Notes: generated by a model not told the origin, from the sequence alone. Numbered from the stretch's first letter, positions 23,003 to 33,697 are shown. The stretch is 47,105 bases of DNA from Chara braunii (GCA_003427395.1 BFEA01000010.1:934533-981637), one strand, 5' to 3'. Numbers and translations: made by a program.

Positions 23003-25000
23003 ACTCTTTCGACCCTCCCTCTCCGTCGTCGCCACCGGCACCATCATCGTCGCACCACGGGCGCTGCCACGTCATCATCATCATCGTCCTGATCGTCACT
23101 TGTCATGCCACGTCATCATCATCGTCGTGCTTGTCATCGTTGCGCCACGTCACCAGCGCCGTGCTCGTCGTCCTCGTAGCTGCGCCGCGCCTTCCTCGAC
23201 ATCGCCGTCATTGCCTACCCGACGCAGATAAGTTATCAACAACAATTTTAATTTTTTATTATAATTTCTATTCTTCTTCTTCTTCTTCTTCTTCCTCCTC
23301 CTTGTCGCGTCTACCCCAACCCCGACCCNNNNNNNNNNNNNNNNNNNNNNNNNNNNNNNNNNNNNNNNNNNNNNNNNNNNNNNNNNNNNNNNNNNNNNNN
23401 NNNNNNNNNNNNNNNNNNNNNNNNNNNNNNNNNNNNNNNNNNNNNNNNNNNNNNNNNNNNNNNNNNNNNNNNNNNNNNNNNNNNNNNNNNNNNNNNNNNN
23501 NNNNNNNNNNNNNNNNNNNNNNNNNNNNNNNNNNNNNNNNNNNNNNNNNNNNNNNNNNNNNNNNNNNNNNNNNNNNNNNNNNNNNNNNNNNNNNNNNNNN
23601 NNNNNNNNNNNNNNNNNNNNNNNNNNNNNNNNNNNNNNNNNNNNNNNNNNNNNNNNNNNNNNNNNNNNNNNNNNNNNNNNNNNNNNNNNNNNNNNNNNNN
23701 NNNNNNNNNNNNNNNNNNNNNNNNNNNNNNNNNNNNNNNNNNNNNNNNNNNNNNNNNNNNNNNNNNNNNNNNNNNNNNNNNNNNNNNNNNNNNNNNNNNN
23801 NNNNNNNNNNNNNNNNNNNNNNNNNNNNNNNNNNNNNNNNNNNNNNNNNNNNNNNNNNNNNNNNNNNNNNNNNNNNNNNNNNNNNNNNNNNNNNNNNNNN
23901 NNNNNNNNNNNNNNNNNNNNNNNNNNNNNNNNNNNNNNNNNNNNNNNNNCCCTTCCCTCCCTGCTACCCTGCGCTATCCCGCGCACTACTTCCAACTCAC
24001 CGCGCCACTTCCCCTCCCCGCTTCGCACTCCTTCCCCCCCCACACGCCCCTGCCATCTCCTCCGCGCGTTTTCTTTCCCCACCTGCTTCGTGCTCCCTCC
24101 CCTACCCGCGCGACACATGGCACAATAGGACAAGGCTTACAAATCATCAAACATCATAGAACTTGCCAATTTTTTTGTTTTTTTTTTAGTTCGTTTTGAT
24201 TCTTTTCGAAAACTTTTCTTTTTTCGCAGTTCGTTTTCTTTTTCATAGTCAGCAATTATTATTATAATATTCTCTTTTCCTTGTCATTTATCTTTCAAAA
24301 TTTAATTTCGCAATTAATCAATTTAGCCATTTTGAAATACTTCTGAATCTGGAAAATTTTTCGAATATTTTGCATTTCGAAATTAATATCTTCGAAAATA
24401 CCCTAAAATTTCCTTTATTCCACCCAAAAATTGCATTTCCATTTTTTAAATTCCAAAAAGTTTTTCTTGCAAACATTTTTAATTACTTAAATAATTAAAC
24501 TCCAAAAAAGAACCAAATCAACTTTTAAATCCGAATTCACTTTCTTTTCGTTTCGAAAATTCTACAATTTATTTTCAAATTTCGTTTTATTTTTTTCAAA
24601 TTTGACCTTTTTCTTTTCCAACATTTCTTTTCTTTTTTCGAAGTAATTCGAAAATCCTGATTTAAATTATTTTCATAATTATCAATTAAATACGTTAAAA
24701 ATTCAAAATAACCCCCTAAAATATAGCATTTTTTAACATTTTTTCCATTTATTCCAATTTTATTTTTTTTGCATTTTGTCACGAAAAATAGCCCGAAATT
24801 TTTTACTGTCATTTAAAATTTCTTTCCAAGAATTTTTCCCTTTTAAAAATTAATCGAATAAATTCAAATTTCATCATCTTGAAAATTTAACTTTTCCCTT
24901 TTCTTTTCCCCCGAATTTCCTGCAATTTTTCTTCGCCATATTTTATTCCATTCAAAATTTACGTTCCGATTTTAATTTTATTTTTGCGTCCTAAAACCAC
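23003..25000 (+). other. Leader of element C, including the assembly gap and an AT-rich tract
   Basis: Positions 23003-23328 are CGTC-rich with recurrent CATCATCATC words, ending in a TTC microsatellite (about 23272-23296). 23329-23949 is N. 23950-24126 is C-rich. 24127-25000 is strongly AT-rich and T-biased, with many TTCGAAA-type words. I see no gene. An open frame that spans the N run has no meaning. Confidence 0.7.
23329..23949. other. Assembly gap (621 N)
   Basis: A run of unknown bases inside the element C leader. Its true length and content cannot be judged. Confidence 1.
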
Positions 25001-27423
25001 ATGCCACACCGCCAATCCAAGACCTCCCAACGCGCCGCCGCTGCTGCCGCCACTGCTGCCACCTCCGCCGCTGCTGCCACCTCCGTTGTCCCCTCCACTC
25101 CATCTTCTCCCTCTGCCCCACCTTCGTCCCTCCCCATGGCCGAAGGCACCTCGAGCATCAACATGGGCTCGCTCCGCGTGGATTTCGTCGAGGATATCCA
25201 CTGCGAACTTATCGACCAGCTTGGCACCGGGGAGAACACATGTCTCCTCTCCATGTTCCAAGCGCTCTCTGCCTCGCTCCACAAAATCGAGGCCTCCATG
25301 ACCTCCATATCCGATCGCGTCACCTCCCTCGAAAACCACACACCCGCCATCACCGTCGTCACGATGTCATCCCCCCCTCCTCCTCCGGCCAAGCCATCCA
25401 ATCCACCTCCGCCGGCCAAACCGGCCAACCATCTTCTTCCAACCAAAATCCCCAACCCCCCTCCTCCGGCCAATCTGGCCAAAGCCTCTCCGCCAGCCAA
25501 GCCGGCCAGGCCTCATCCTCCAACACCACTCCCCCACCGTCCTCCACCACCTCCTCTTCCACCCTCGTCACTTCCCTTCCCGTTTCCCTCCCCTCCTCAC
25601 AACCTACTACAAGCGCTTCCACCACTACACAAACCACTCCCCTGCGCCTCTCCTCCCCCTTTACCCAACCTATCCTCACTACTTCCACCGTCCCCTCTGT
25701 CCACCCCTCCTACTCCCAAATCCTTTCGGGCGTTTACCCCACCATACCCCAACATCCTCCTTGCTACCTCCTTGGTGACCACAGTCAGGATCACACCTGC
25801 TACGACACCTCTCCTGACGACCGTAACTTCAACAACCTCGCTTGCATCGTCCCCCCCAACGGGGACATTCCCCGCTCCTTCCGCGCCACCGATATCGCGA
25901 CGTTCTCCGGCCTCCCCCTCCTCTCTCAAATTCAAAATGCTTTCGACCTCCACAACATGCCCCTCGCTCATTGGCTCCCCACCGCAACCTCCCGCCTCCA
26001 AGGCGCCGCCGCTCAATGGTGGTTAACCGAAGCCAACAACCGCCAAGCCAACGGCCTTCCCTGCATCACCTTCCTTCAATGGGCCGACCTTCTCATCGCC
26101 ACCTTCCGTCCACAAAAGACCATCGATGACTACATCGATCAATTTTGCAACCTCCGCCAAACCGGCCCCACTGAGCGATTCATCCAATACGTTCGCTCCC
26201 TCCGCCTCCACATCCCGTCAACTCTCATTCCCGACTACGTCTTCACCCGCATCAAGCGGGTATGCTTCCCCCACCTCGCCGCAGCCCTCGCCCACGAGCC
26301 CGAGCTCCCTCTCACCGATCTCCTTACCCACCTTCTCCACCATGATCGCCTTCCTCACCTCCGCTCTCAACGACCAGCCGCCCGCAACCGCACCCGGTTT
26401 TTCCACAACATGGCCTCCGACGACTCGTCACTCCCCTCCGACGACGGCTTTGACTCCTCTCCCGAGTCCCTTGACCCAGCCCAATTCACCGAGGAAGACT
26501 TTCAGGCTGTCCATCTCACGAGGATGGAACGGCAACGCCTGGCCTCCCAACTTTCCTCCTCCCCCCAACCCCCTCGTCTCAAAATGCTCACCCCCGCCGA
26601 ACGCGCCTTCCTCCAGGCCAATGGCGGTTGTTTCCGTTGCCGCCAGCTGGGGCATCAGCAAACCAATTGCCCCAAGGCCTGCCGCTCCACCCACCAAACT
26701 TCCCGCCCCACCGGATCCAGCCCTCCCATATCCACTTCCTCCTCCTCCACCACGGCCTCTGGCCCTCCTCCTCTTAAACACTATCCCCCCGCCCCTTGCA
26801 GCCATGTCCTGGCATCAACAATTCGTCTGCCGGCAACGACTTTCACACTGGACACCCCCCAGGCGCCTGCCCTCCTCCTGACGACGTCCTCTATTCCATC
26901 GGCTGAGCACCCCACGGCCGCATGTTCCACTACCCTCCTCCCCAATCCCTCCACCATCACTTTCTCCGATCTCGTTGAGGAACAAGACCGACACACTCGG
27001 CTTGTTAGATTAGGCCTCGAGCAGCGCCGCCTCAGCGCCATGATCTCCTTCGCTTGTGCCAGGACTGCCCGGTTCCAGCTCAAGTTCGTCGCCGTCTCCT
27101 TTGGAGCATCGACGGTGAAGTCCCGGGCCCTTCTCGACATTGGTGCCACCGACAACTTCATTACGGATGTCTGTGTCCTCAAAGTCGGCCTCTCTTCCAC
27201 CGCCTATGATTACCCGATCACCATACGCCTAGGGGATAAGGACTCGGCCATCGTCGCCGACCACATAGTCCCCGAGACCACAATGACTGTCGGCCCTCTT
27301 CGCAGTCAGGTCTCCTTCGATGCCATGCACCTCATGTGCGACATCGTACTCGGGGCTCCTTGGCTCGACCGCTATATGCCCTATACCTTCCCCCCCTCTT
27401 TCGTCCGCCTCTCCACCCCTTGA
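25001..27423 (+). pseudogene. gag: gag-protease of element C (one frameshift)
   Basis: It starts at ATG 25001 (MPHRQSKTSQRAAAA). An Ala/Ser/Pro-rich head is followed by a coiled coil (about residues 85-115, ALSASLHKIEASMTSISDRV). A 1-base shift at the C7 run (25371-25377) moves to the frame that stays open to 27423. There the gag core appears (FRATDIATFSGLPLL...LQGAAAQWWL...FLQWADLLIATFRP, about 25880-26330), then a complete zinc knuckle CFRCRQLGHQQTNC (about 26629-26670). A protease follows with the active-site strand ALLDIGATDNFITD (about 27127-27168) and the VLGAPWLDRY end. It stops at TGA 27421-27423. The product would build the particle and cleave the polyprotein. The shift may be an error in a homopolymer or a real mutation. 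Confidence 0.85.
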
Positions 27424-27734
27424 CATCCCCTACCTTCTCCCTCCCTCCACCCCTTCCCCGTCTCTCCTCACCAATTTCTTCAAATGACCCGTGAGCACCA
27501 TGACTCTGCCTACTATTGCCTTGTCATTGACCGTGACCGTCCCGAGAGATGTGTATAAGAGACAGGCCCTATACCTTCCCCCCCTCTTTCGTCCGCCTCT
27601 CCACCCCTTGACATCCCCTACCTTCTCCCTCCCTCCACCCCTTCCCCGTCTCTCCTCACCAATTTCTTCAAATGACCCGTGAGCACCATGACTCTGCCTA
27701 CTATTGCCTTGTCATTGACCGTGACCGTCCCGAG
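27378..27734. other. Assembly artefact: 169-bp exact duplication around a Tn5/Nextera mosaic end
   Basis: Positions 27378-27546 and 27566-27734 are the same 169 bases. Between them lie exactly the 19 bases AGATGTGTATAAGAGACAG (27547-27565), the hyperactive-Tn5 transposase end used in Nextera libraries. This is library sequence left in the assembly. The true locus should have one copy and no adapter. When 188 bases are discounted, gag-protease and RT lie in the same frame, separated by a single TGA. Confidence 0.95.
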
Positions 27735-29492
27735 GATTTGCTTCCAACGGACAAACCCGACCAAGACCCCCCCTCCGACCCTCAAATCTCCGCCCTCCTA
27801 TCCGAATTCAAAGACGTGTTTCCCGAATCCTTGCCCGCCGGACTACCTCTCGACCGAGGTGTTTCCCACACCATCGATCTCGAGCCCGGCCACTTCCCCC
27901 CTTGCCGCCCCCCATACCAGCTCTCCATCCCCGAGGCCGAAGAAATGAAGTGCCAACTCAATGAACTCCTTGAAAAAGGATTCATTAAGCCTAGCTCCTC
28001 CCCCTTCGGCACCAGCTGTCTCTTCGTCAAGAAAAACGGCACCTCGGAACTCCGCATGTGCACAGACTACCGCACATTGAACCGGATCACGATCAAGAAC
28101 AAGTATCCGCTTCCCCGGATATCCGAACTTCTTGATCGCCTTCGTGGAGCCGAATACTTCACCAAGATCGACCTCCGCAGTGGCTTCCACCAGATCCGCA
28201 TCCGCGAGGAGGACACCCACAAAACCGCCTTCCGCTCCCGCTTCGGGCACTACGAGTTTCTCGTAATGCCTTCCGGTCTCACCAACGCCCCCGCCACATT
28301 CCAATCCACCATGAACCACATCTTTCGCGACCTCCTCGAAGTCTGTGTCGTGATCTACCTCGGCGACATCCTTGTTTTTAGCCCCACCTTCGAGTCCCAC
28401 CTTGATCATCTCCGCCAAGTTCTCACCATCCTCCGCGACCAGAAATTCTACGCCAAGCTCGGCAAATGCACATTTGCTGCCTCTAGCGTAGAATACCTTG
28501 GTCACATTGTCTCCACCGACGGCATCCGCATGGACCCCAAAAAGGTCTCTGCCCTCGTCGAGTTCCCCCCTCCCACCACTTTAACCCAACTTCGCTCCTT
28601 CACGGGACTCGCCAACTACTACCACCCTTTCATCCGCAACTTCTCCAACGTTTCCTACCCTCTCCATGAGCTCACCCGTGCCACCGAACCCTTCGCCTGG
28701 ACAGACCGCCGCCAAGCCGCCTTCGACAAAATCAAGGAGCTCATCACCACTGCCCCTGTCCTCAAAATCGCCGACCCCACTCGCCACTTCTTCGTCACCA
28801 CGGATGCCTCCGACTTTGCCATCGGGGCCGTCTTATCCGAGCACCTTTCCCACGACCCCGCGAAAACCCCCTCCCTCAAGGACTCCCCCACTCACTCCCA
28901 ATGCCCACCCGACGAGCACCCCATCGCATTCGCCAGCAAGAAACTCCTTCCCGCAGAAATGAACTACCCATCCAACGAGAAGGAGCTCCTCGTCGTGGTC
29001 TACGCCCTCAAAGTCTGGCGCCCGTACCTCGACGGGCAATATTTCACCATCCGTACCGATAACACCGTCGTTTCCTCTATTCTTACCAAGAAAGACATCA
29101 CCCCTCGCCAAGCCCGCTGGCTCGACTTCCTTGCCCAATTTACCTTCACCATTTGCCACACCCCCGACAAAAGCAACTGTGTTGTCGATGCCCTCTCCCG
29201 CCGTCCCGACCACAAGCCCGTTGAGAAAGTCTACGCCGCCATGACCCACATCCAGCTCCTGCCATCGCTCCACCATCGCTACACCCAAGGATACCTCTCT
29301 TGCCCTGACTTCTCCACCATTTACAACAAGCTCCGTGACCTCGACCCCGTCTCCGACTACGCCCTCCACGACAACCTTCTCTACATTGAAACCAAAGGCA
29401 CCCGTCGACTCTACATCCCTGACGCCCGTGGCCTTCGCACCCAGCTCTTGGTCGAGCACCACGACGCCAAGACCGCTGGCCACCTTGGTTGA
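27672..29492 (+). CDS. pol: Reverse transcriptase and RNase H of element C (open, active site altered)
   Basis: The 606-residue open frame holds the whole RT: PPYQLSIPEAEEMK, FVKKNGTSELRMC, KIDLRSGFHQI, MPSGLTNAPATF, then the catalytic box at 28356-28367, which reads YLGD. Gly231 (GGC, 28362-28364) replaces the first catalytic Asp, a one-base change from GAC. RNase H follows with its acidic residues visible: TTDASDFAIG, NEKELLVVVYAL, RTDNTVV and VVDALSRR. The frame ends in the integrase HHCC region (HHDAKTAGHLG). The ATG at 27672 is an internal Met. The natural start is upstream, in the gag frame. Despite its length, polymerase activity is not expected. Confidence 0.9.
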   Translation: MTREHHDSAYYCLVIDRDRPEDLLPTDKPDQDPPSDPQISALLSEFKDVFPESLPAGLPLDRGVSHTIDLEPGHFPPCRPPYQLSIPEAEEMKCQLNELLEKGFIKPSSSPFGTSCLFVKKNGTSELRMCTDYRTLNRITIKNKYPLPRISELLDRLRGAEYFTKIDLRSGFHQIRIREEDTHKTAFRSRFGHYEFLVMPSGLTNAPATFQSTMNHIFRDLLEVCVVIYLGDILVFSPTFESHLDHLRQVLTILRDQKFYAKLGKCTFAASSVEYLGHIVSTDGIRMDPKKVSALVEFPPPTTLTQLRSFTGLANYYHPFIRNFSNVSYPLHELTRATEPFAWTDRRQAAFDKIKELITTAPVLKIADPTRHFFVTTDASDFAIGAVLSEHLSHDPAKTPSLKDSPTHSQCPPDEHPIAFASKKLLPAEMNYPSNEKELLVVVYALKVWRPYLDGQYFTIRTDNTVVSSILTKKDITPRQARWLDFLAQFTFTICHTPDKSNCVVDALSRRPDHKPVEKVYAAMTHIQLLPSLHHRYTQGYLSCPDFSTIYNKLRDLDPVSDYALHDNLLYIETKGTRRLYIPDARGLRTQLLVEHHDAKTAGHLG

Positions 29493-30474
29493 TATCATCT
29501 CCCGTTATTTCCATTGGCCTTCCCTCCTTCCCAACGTCAAAGCCTACATCCGCTCGTGCCCCACGTGTCAGGCCGTCAACCCCTCGAACCCGGCTAAGCC
29601 CGGCATGCTTCAATCATTGCCCATCCCCACCCACCGCTGGCAGTCTGTCTCCATGGACTTCGTGTGCGGTCTTCCCAAGACCGACCTCTGGCATGACTGC
29701 ATCTACGTCATTGTTTGCCGCCTGACCAAACGTGCTCACTTCATCCCATGTACCACCTCGCAGAACGCCTTGCCATTCTCTTCTTCGACCATGTCGCCAG
29801 ACACCACGGCCTCCCCGAGAATATCATCAGTGATCGTGACCCCCGCTTCCTCTCCCAATTATGGAAACAGCTCTTCAATGCCTACGGAACCACGCTCAGG
29901 TACAACACTGCATTCCATCCACAGACCGATGGACAGACCGAGAAGATGAACGATACTCTCCAAAGAATCTTGCGAAAGTATTGTCATCCCCACCAGCACG
30001 ATTGGGATCAGCTGATCACCGTCGCCGAGATTGCCTACAACAACGTCGTTTGCCCTTCCGCTGGCATGTCCCCCTTCTACCTTGACCTTGGCTATCACCC
30101 ACGCTTGCCTTCTGACTTCTTGCTCCCCTTGCAACTCAAAACCATCCTTCCCCTGTCCCTCTCTCAATGAATGGGTTGCAACAATGAACTGTCTCCTAAG
30201 AGAAGCAACCGAGTCAATCAAGCACACCCAAGAACAACAAGCTAAACAAGTCAACAAGCATCGCTGTAATATCACCTTCCAAGTAGGGGACAAAGTCTGG
30301 CTCTCCGCCCAACGCTTTGAACCCGAACAGGGCTTGTCCAAGAAACTCTCGAACAAGTGGCTCGGTCCCTTCCCCATCATCGAACAAACCTCTCCCGTGA
30401 ACTACAAACTCCAGCTACCCCCTGACATGAGCCGTGTACACCCAGTCTTCCACGTAGAATATCTCAAGGAATAG
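29493..30474 (+). pseudogene. pol: Integrase of element C (frameshifted)
   Basis: A short deletion at about 29486-29493 follows the two zinc-binding His. The Cys pair CPTC is at about 29557-29568. The catalytic triad is present: SMDFVCGL (about 29650), ISDRDPRF (about 29827) and DGQTEKMN (about 29930-29950). It is spread over three frames, with shifts near 29760 and 30160. The C-terminal barrel reads FQVGDKVWLSAQ, LGPFPIIEQTSPVNYKLQLP and VHPVFHVEYLKE, ending at a TAG (30472-30474). It would insert the element DNA. The lesions inactivate it. Confidence 0.88.
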
Positions 30475-30735
30475 CACGAATCCCCGCCTCAGTTCGCTGA
30501 TCGCCCATATCGTCGACCTCCACATATCATGCTTCCCACTAGACCAGGATTCATAGTCGAATCAATCATAGGAAGAAGAACAACCCAAGTCGCAGACCAT
30601 CCGGAACCAATCACCGAATACAAAGTCAAATGGACCGGATACCCTGACGAAGAATCAACATGGGAACCCCTTGAAAATCTCAAGAATGCCATGAGACTTG
30701 CCCACGCCTATGATCGTTCCCACCCTGCATCCTAG
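30475..30735 (+). pseudogene. Chromodomain of element C
   Basis: In the same frame as the integrase barrel but after its TAG: FIVESIIGRR, then EYKVKWTGYPDEESTWEPLENL (about 30625-30690, given in part) and a final helix. The aromatic positions Y-x-V-K-W and W-E-P of a canonical chromodomain are all there. It marks the element as a chromovirus. The domain normally reads histone marks and directs insertion into heterochromatin. Whether the TAG is a mutation, or is read as sense in other copies, cannot be told from one copy. Confidence 0.9.
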
Positions 30736-31454
30736 CTACCCCCCCTGCCCATACCCTGACTAAACCTTGAACCCTTGCTTAAACCCTGCTACAACCTCCC
30801 CACCTTGCTCTACACACACCCTCGCCACAGCCACCCTTGCCCCTGACCCACTTTCCTGATGTCTGATCTGCCCTTGTTTCTCACCTGGCCTTGCCCCATT
30901 CGTCCTCTCCACTTCCTTGTCCATCTTGTCCAATGTTTGTGGACCTGCGTGGCGACCGAGATAAGGGATCTAATGGCATGCGCTCGAGGGCGATGGCTTG
31001 CTGCATCACTGTTCATGGAGATTATGCAGCTGGATTGGCCACCATGCTGCTACAACGGTCGGCACCCTGCCTCGCAGACTCCCTGGAGCAGCTACTTGTC
31101 ACATGAACCATGTACCAGTCTGCGACTCCCTTGCTACCGGATCAGACTCCATTGCCAATCATGTACTGGACTGAGCACTTCGACTTCTACCTCTACGACT
31201 ACCTTCTGTCGCAGCCGCTGAAGACCGCCTTGCTGCCTACTTTGGGACCTGCTCAAGACCTCCGAAGACCCCTTTCTTGCTGCTGATCAAGACACCTGAA
31301 GACCCCCCCCAGACCCCTTGACCCATTACAGACCTCAGACTATGTACCCAGATCCCATCAGACACCCCAGCCCTTGTACATGTGAACTGTGCCCTTGAAC
31401 CTGCAACATACTACAATTCTTTTATTTTATTTTTGGTCCCCTGATAACCCATAA
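30736..31454 (+). other. 3' untranslated region of element C
   Basis: C- and T-rich sequence with recurring CTTGACCC, CCCTTG and AGACCCC words and no supported gene. No clear polypurine tract could be recognised in front of the 3' LTR. Confidence 0.5.
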
Positions 31455-31645
31455 CCTTGTAGAATTTCAATAGAAATACCCCGTTCACCCTTGTAGAAAA
31501 TCAATAGGAATACCCTATCCCCTGTTCCCCCTTGTAGAACATCAGTAGGATATCCTGTTACCTGCTCCCCCTTGTAGAATATCAATAGGACTATCCTGTT
31601 TCCCCGCAATACCCTTAGCCCATCAGTAGGATATCCTGTTACCGG
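31455..31645 (+). repeat. Imperfect tandem repeats before the 3' LTR of element C
   Basis: CCTTGTAGAA starts units at 31455, 31489, 31530 and 31570 (34, 41 and 40 bases apart). A fifth partial unit begins at about 31611. Each continues with AATCAATAGGA-like and TATCCTGTT-like pieces. The last unit runs into TGTTACCGG, the apparent start of the remaining 3' LTR. Confidence 0.75.
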
Positions 31646-31906
31646 ACACCCGGTATTTATACCTGTATTGTGCCCAGTACAGTACGGGGACCAGTCTCAT
31701 ATCAGTTTCCAGCTGCAGTACTCGTACCCAGTGTGACTTGCTCCTGTTCCGGCATTCGGAATCCAAGACTTCGACTTTGTGTCCTTGTCACTGTGTCTGC
31801 GTCCGACCCTTAGTCGTGTGGAGTGAGTAAGTGTGTGTGTGTGCTCTCCCTCTGTCTCTCCTCTCCCTCAGCTCTCCCTGTCTCCCTCAACCTCGCGCTC
31901 GTTACA
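31637..31906 (+). repeat. 3' LTR of element C (left part missing)
   Basis: Matches 22722-22989 of the 5' LTR, from ACCGGACACCCGG to CGCTCGTTACA. Compared with the 5' LTR, about 215 bases after the opening TGTTAC are absent. They may have been lost between the two short TGTTAC/ATACCGG matches. Confidence 0.8.
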
Positions 31907-33006
31907 GTGGACACTTCGATTCTGATAAAACTTATGGACGACTTTTGCAGCAATTTGTTCGGTCGGGAATGAAGGGATCCGTTGTTATTGTTGAATGTCA
32001 AGTCTGTCAAAGAACCAAGGTCCATACGCATAAGCCTTATAGCCTGCCAAAAACCCTCCCCATTCCTAATGTACCCAGTGAGTCGGTTTCCATCGATTTC
32101 ACAAACAAGGGAAAGGTGAGTGAGGGAGAAAATTCACAAGTCATGGTCATCCTGGATCGTTTTTCCAAATTTTTGAATTTGATTTCTTGCCTCCTCATGC
32201 CCCAACTGAGCTTGTGATCGAAGAATTTCATCAGCAATACATTCTGCAGTATGGCCACCCGAAGACTCTTGTGAGCGATCGGGACACCACTCAAATCTAC
32301 GACATTAAACTCAACATGACTTCTGGTCGACACCCCGAATCCAATGGATTGGCCGAAGAAATCAACCAGACATTCATTCAATTACTTCGCGAGTTAATTG
32401 TTCTTGATCAGAACACCCCTCCTCGACTAAGGTGACACCGAATCAACTGCAATACGGTTGGCAGCTGCACAATCCTCTCGCCTATTTGTTCCCCGATCGG
32501 TCACCTGGTCTGCCGCCCGGCATGCCTGGCTACAATGCCAAGTATGCACGCTTGCTCAAAGCTGCATCTCAACGATGAACAAGCGTCAGCATGCCATGAT
32601 CAAACATGCTAACAAGTCGCGCAAGGAAGGGAACTTCGAAGTAGGAAGTTATGTTTAGGTCAAAATGTCTAAATTTTCTCGAAGAGGGCGTATCACGAAA
32701 GCTTCTTTCACTGTACTATGGCCCTTGGCAAGTTCTAAAGGTGTTAGGGGATGATTTTGGTCCTTCGTATGTGATTGACGTGCCTCCTCGTTTGCGCACC
32801 TATCTCGTCTTTCATGCGTCAAAATTGTTTCACACATCGATGATGAGACTTTTCCCTTTCGCGATCCTATGAGACTCGTGCTATCAACAGTGACCACGAA
32901 ATAGACAGAATTGTTTCCCATGAAGGAAGAGGGAGGAACAGACGGTACAAAGTTCACTTCCTTTATCACCCATTAAACGAGTTCTACTGGATCGACCAAA
33001 AAGCGT
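31907..33006 (+). pseudogene. pol: Integrase of element B (remainder)
   Basis: It resumes the frame left at 22502. The HHCC motif is completed (HFDSDKT, CQVCQRT). The catalytic core shows SVSIDF (first Asp, about 32086), LVSDRD (second Asp, about 32270) and NGLAEEIN (Glu, about 32340-32362), with a deletion of the segment after SDRD. A stop and frame changes at about 32217, 32435 and 32655 follow. The C-terminal barrel reads LYYGPWQVLKVLG, SYVIDVPP and YLVFHASKLFH. The tail, in the frame HEGRGRNRRYKVHF...HPLNEFYWID (32919-33000, in part), looks like a divergent chromodomain strand-helix. It is cut by insertion E. Confidence 0.85.
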
Positions 33007-33672
33007 TGTCGGCGCGAATACCCTTACAAGGGTATCCGCCCTTCCTTTTGCAAGTGACAAGAAGGTTGGTTAAACCAGAATTTTGGAAGGTTCGCGCGGA
33101 TTGTGGTGATTGACTGCGCATTAGATTAGAGGTTATTAGAGTTGGAAGGATGCGTGAGCGCGCAGTTAAGGCGCACGTGTGATTTTTTTCGTTGATCATG
33201 TAGCCGGCCTAATTGACCGGCCAGAAACGTTCGTCTTTTGTTCGGCACGCTTGACCGGCAGTTGGTCTGGCGCGTAGGGCGGCGGGTGGGGCAGCCATGG
33301 CGCAATTTGGGCCAGCCAGCGCGGGTGCCTGGCGGCCGTACGCTTAGTTGTAGGTAGAAATGTGGCCCAAGGCGTTTTCCTGGCCCTGAACACGGCGTAC
33401 ACCGCCTTAGATGGAATTCGGCGCACGTTGGTCTCAGACTTGGGCTCAGCCCTATAGGTTACGGCATTGGACTTGTAGGACGGAGGTATGGGGGTCGAGG
33501 CCACCGGGTGACGACGCACGAGTGATGGAGCATTGAAGAAGCTGAGGGGTCGAGGGTCCCGCGGGACTATCCCCCTTAGCTTTGTCGAGGGAGTCCGGCC
33601 GCGGGCCCGCGTGGCTGAACCAAGGAAGTGCTGGTAGATCCCGCAGCTTATTTGTTTCGTCGGATGTCCCAC

Positions 33673-33673
33673 T

Positions 33674-33697
<24 letters not shown>
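33673..33697 (-). repeat. Poly-T run (A tail on the minus strand)
   Basis: 25 T in a row inside E. It could mark the end of a small retroposed sequence on the minus strand, or be simple expansion. Confidence 0.6.

Larger units (their letters stand above)
22508..31906 (+). mobile_element. Ty3/gypsy chromovirus, element C, inserted in element B
   Basis: A complete but damaged element: LTR (22508-22989), primer site (22991), T-rich leader, gag-protease (25001-27423), RT/RNase H (27672-29492), integrase (29493-30474), chromodomain (30475-30735) and 3' LTR (to 31906). It is flanked by the 5-bp target duplication GTGGA (22503-22507 and 31907-31911). It starts TG and ends CA. The plus strand is strikingly rich in C over G across the coding part. 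A 621-base N gap and an adapter-driven duplication disturb the assembly here. Confidence 0.93.

Noticed and set aside
22903-24159. A 418-residue open frame on the plus strand and a 327-residue one on the minus strand.
   Set aside because: Both run through the 621 N bases and simple CT/TTC repeats. The flanking residues match no gypsy domain and the region is leader.
25371-25377. A programmed -1 frameshift at the C7 run in gag of element C.
   Set aside because: It lies inside gag, not between gag and pol, where it would serve no known purpose. A homopolymer indel is the simpler explanation.
28833-29498. A 221-residue Gly/Val-rich open frame on the minus strand, with similar ones at 27843-28505 and 26781-27200.
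   Set aside because: Shadows of the C-rich element C coding frames. Such composition gives long GGC/GTG frames on the other strand.
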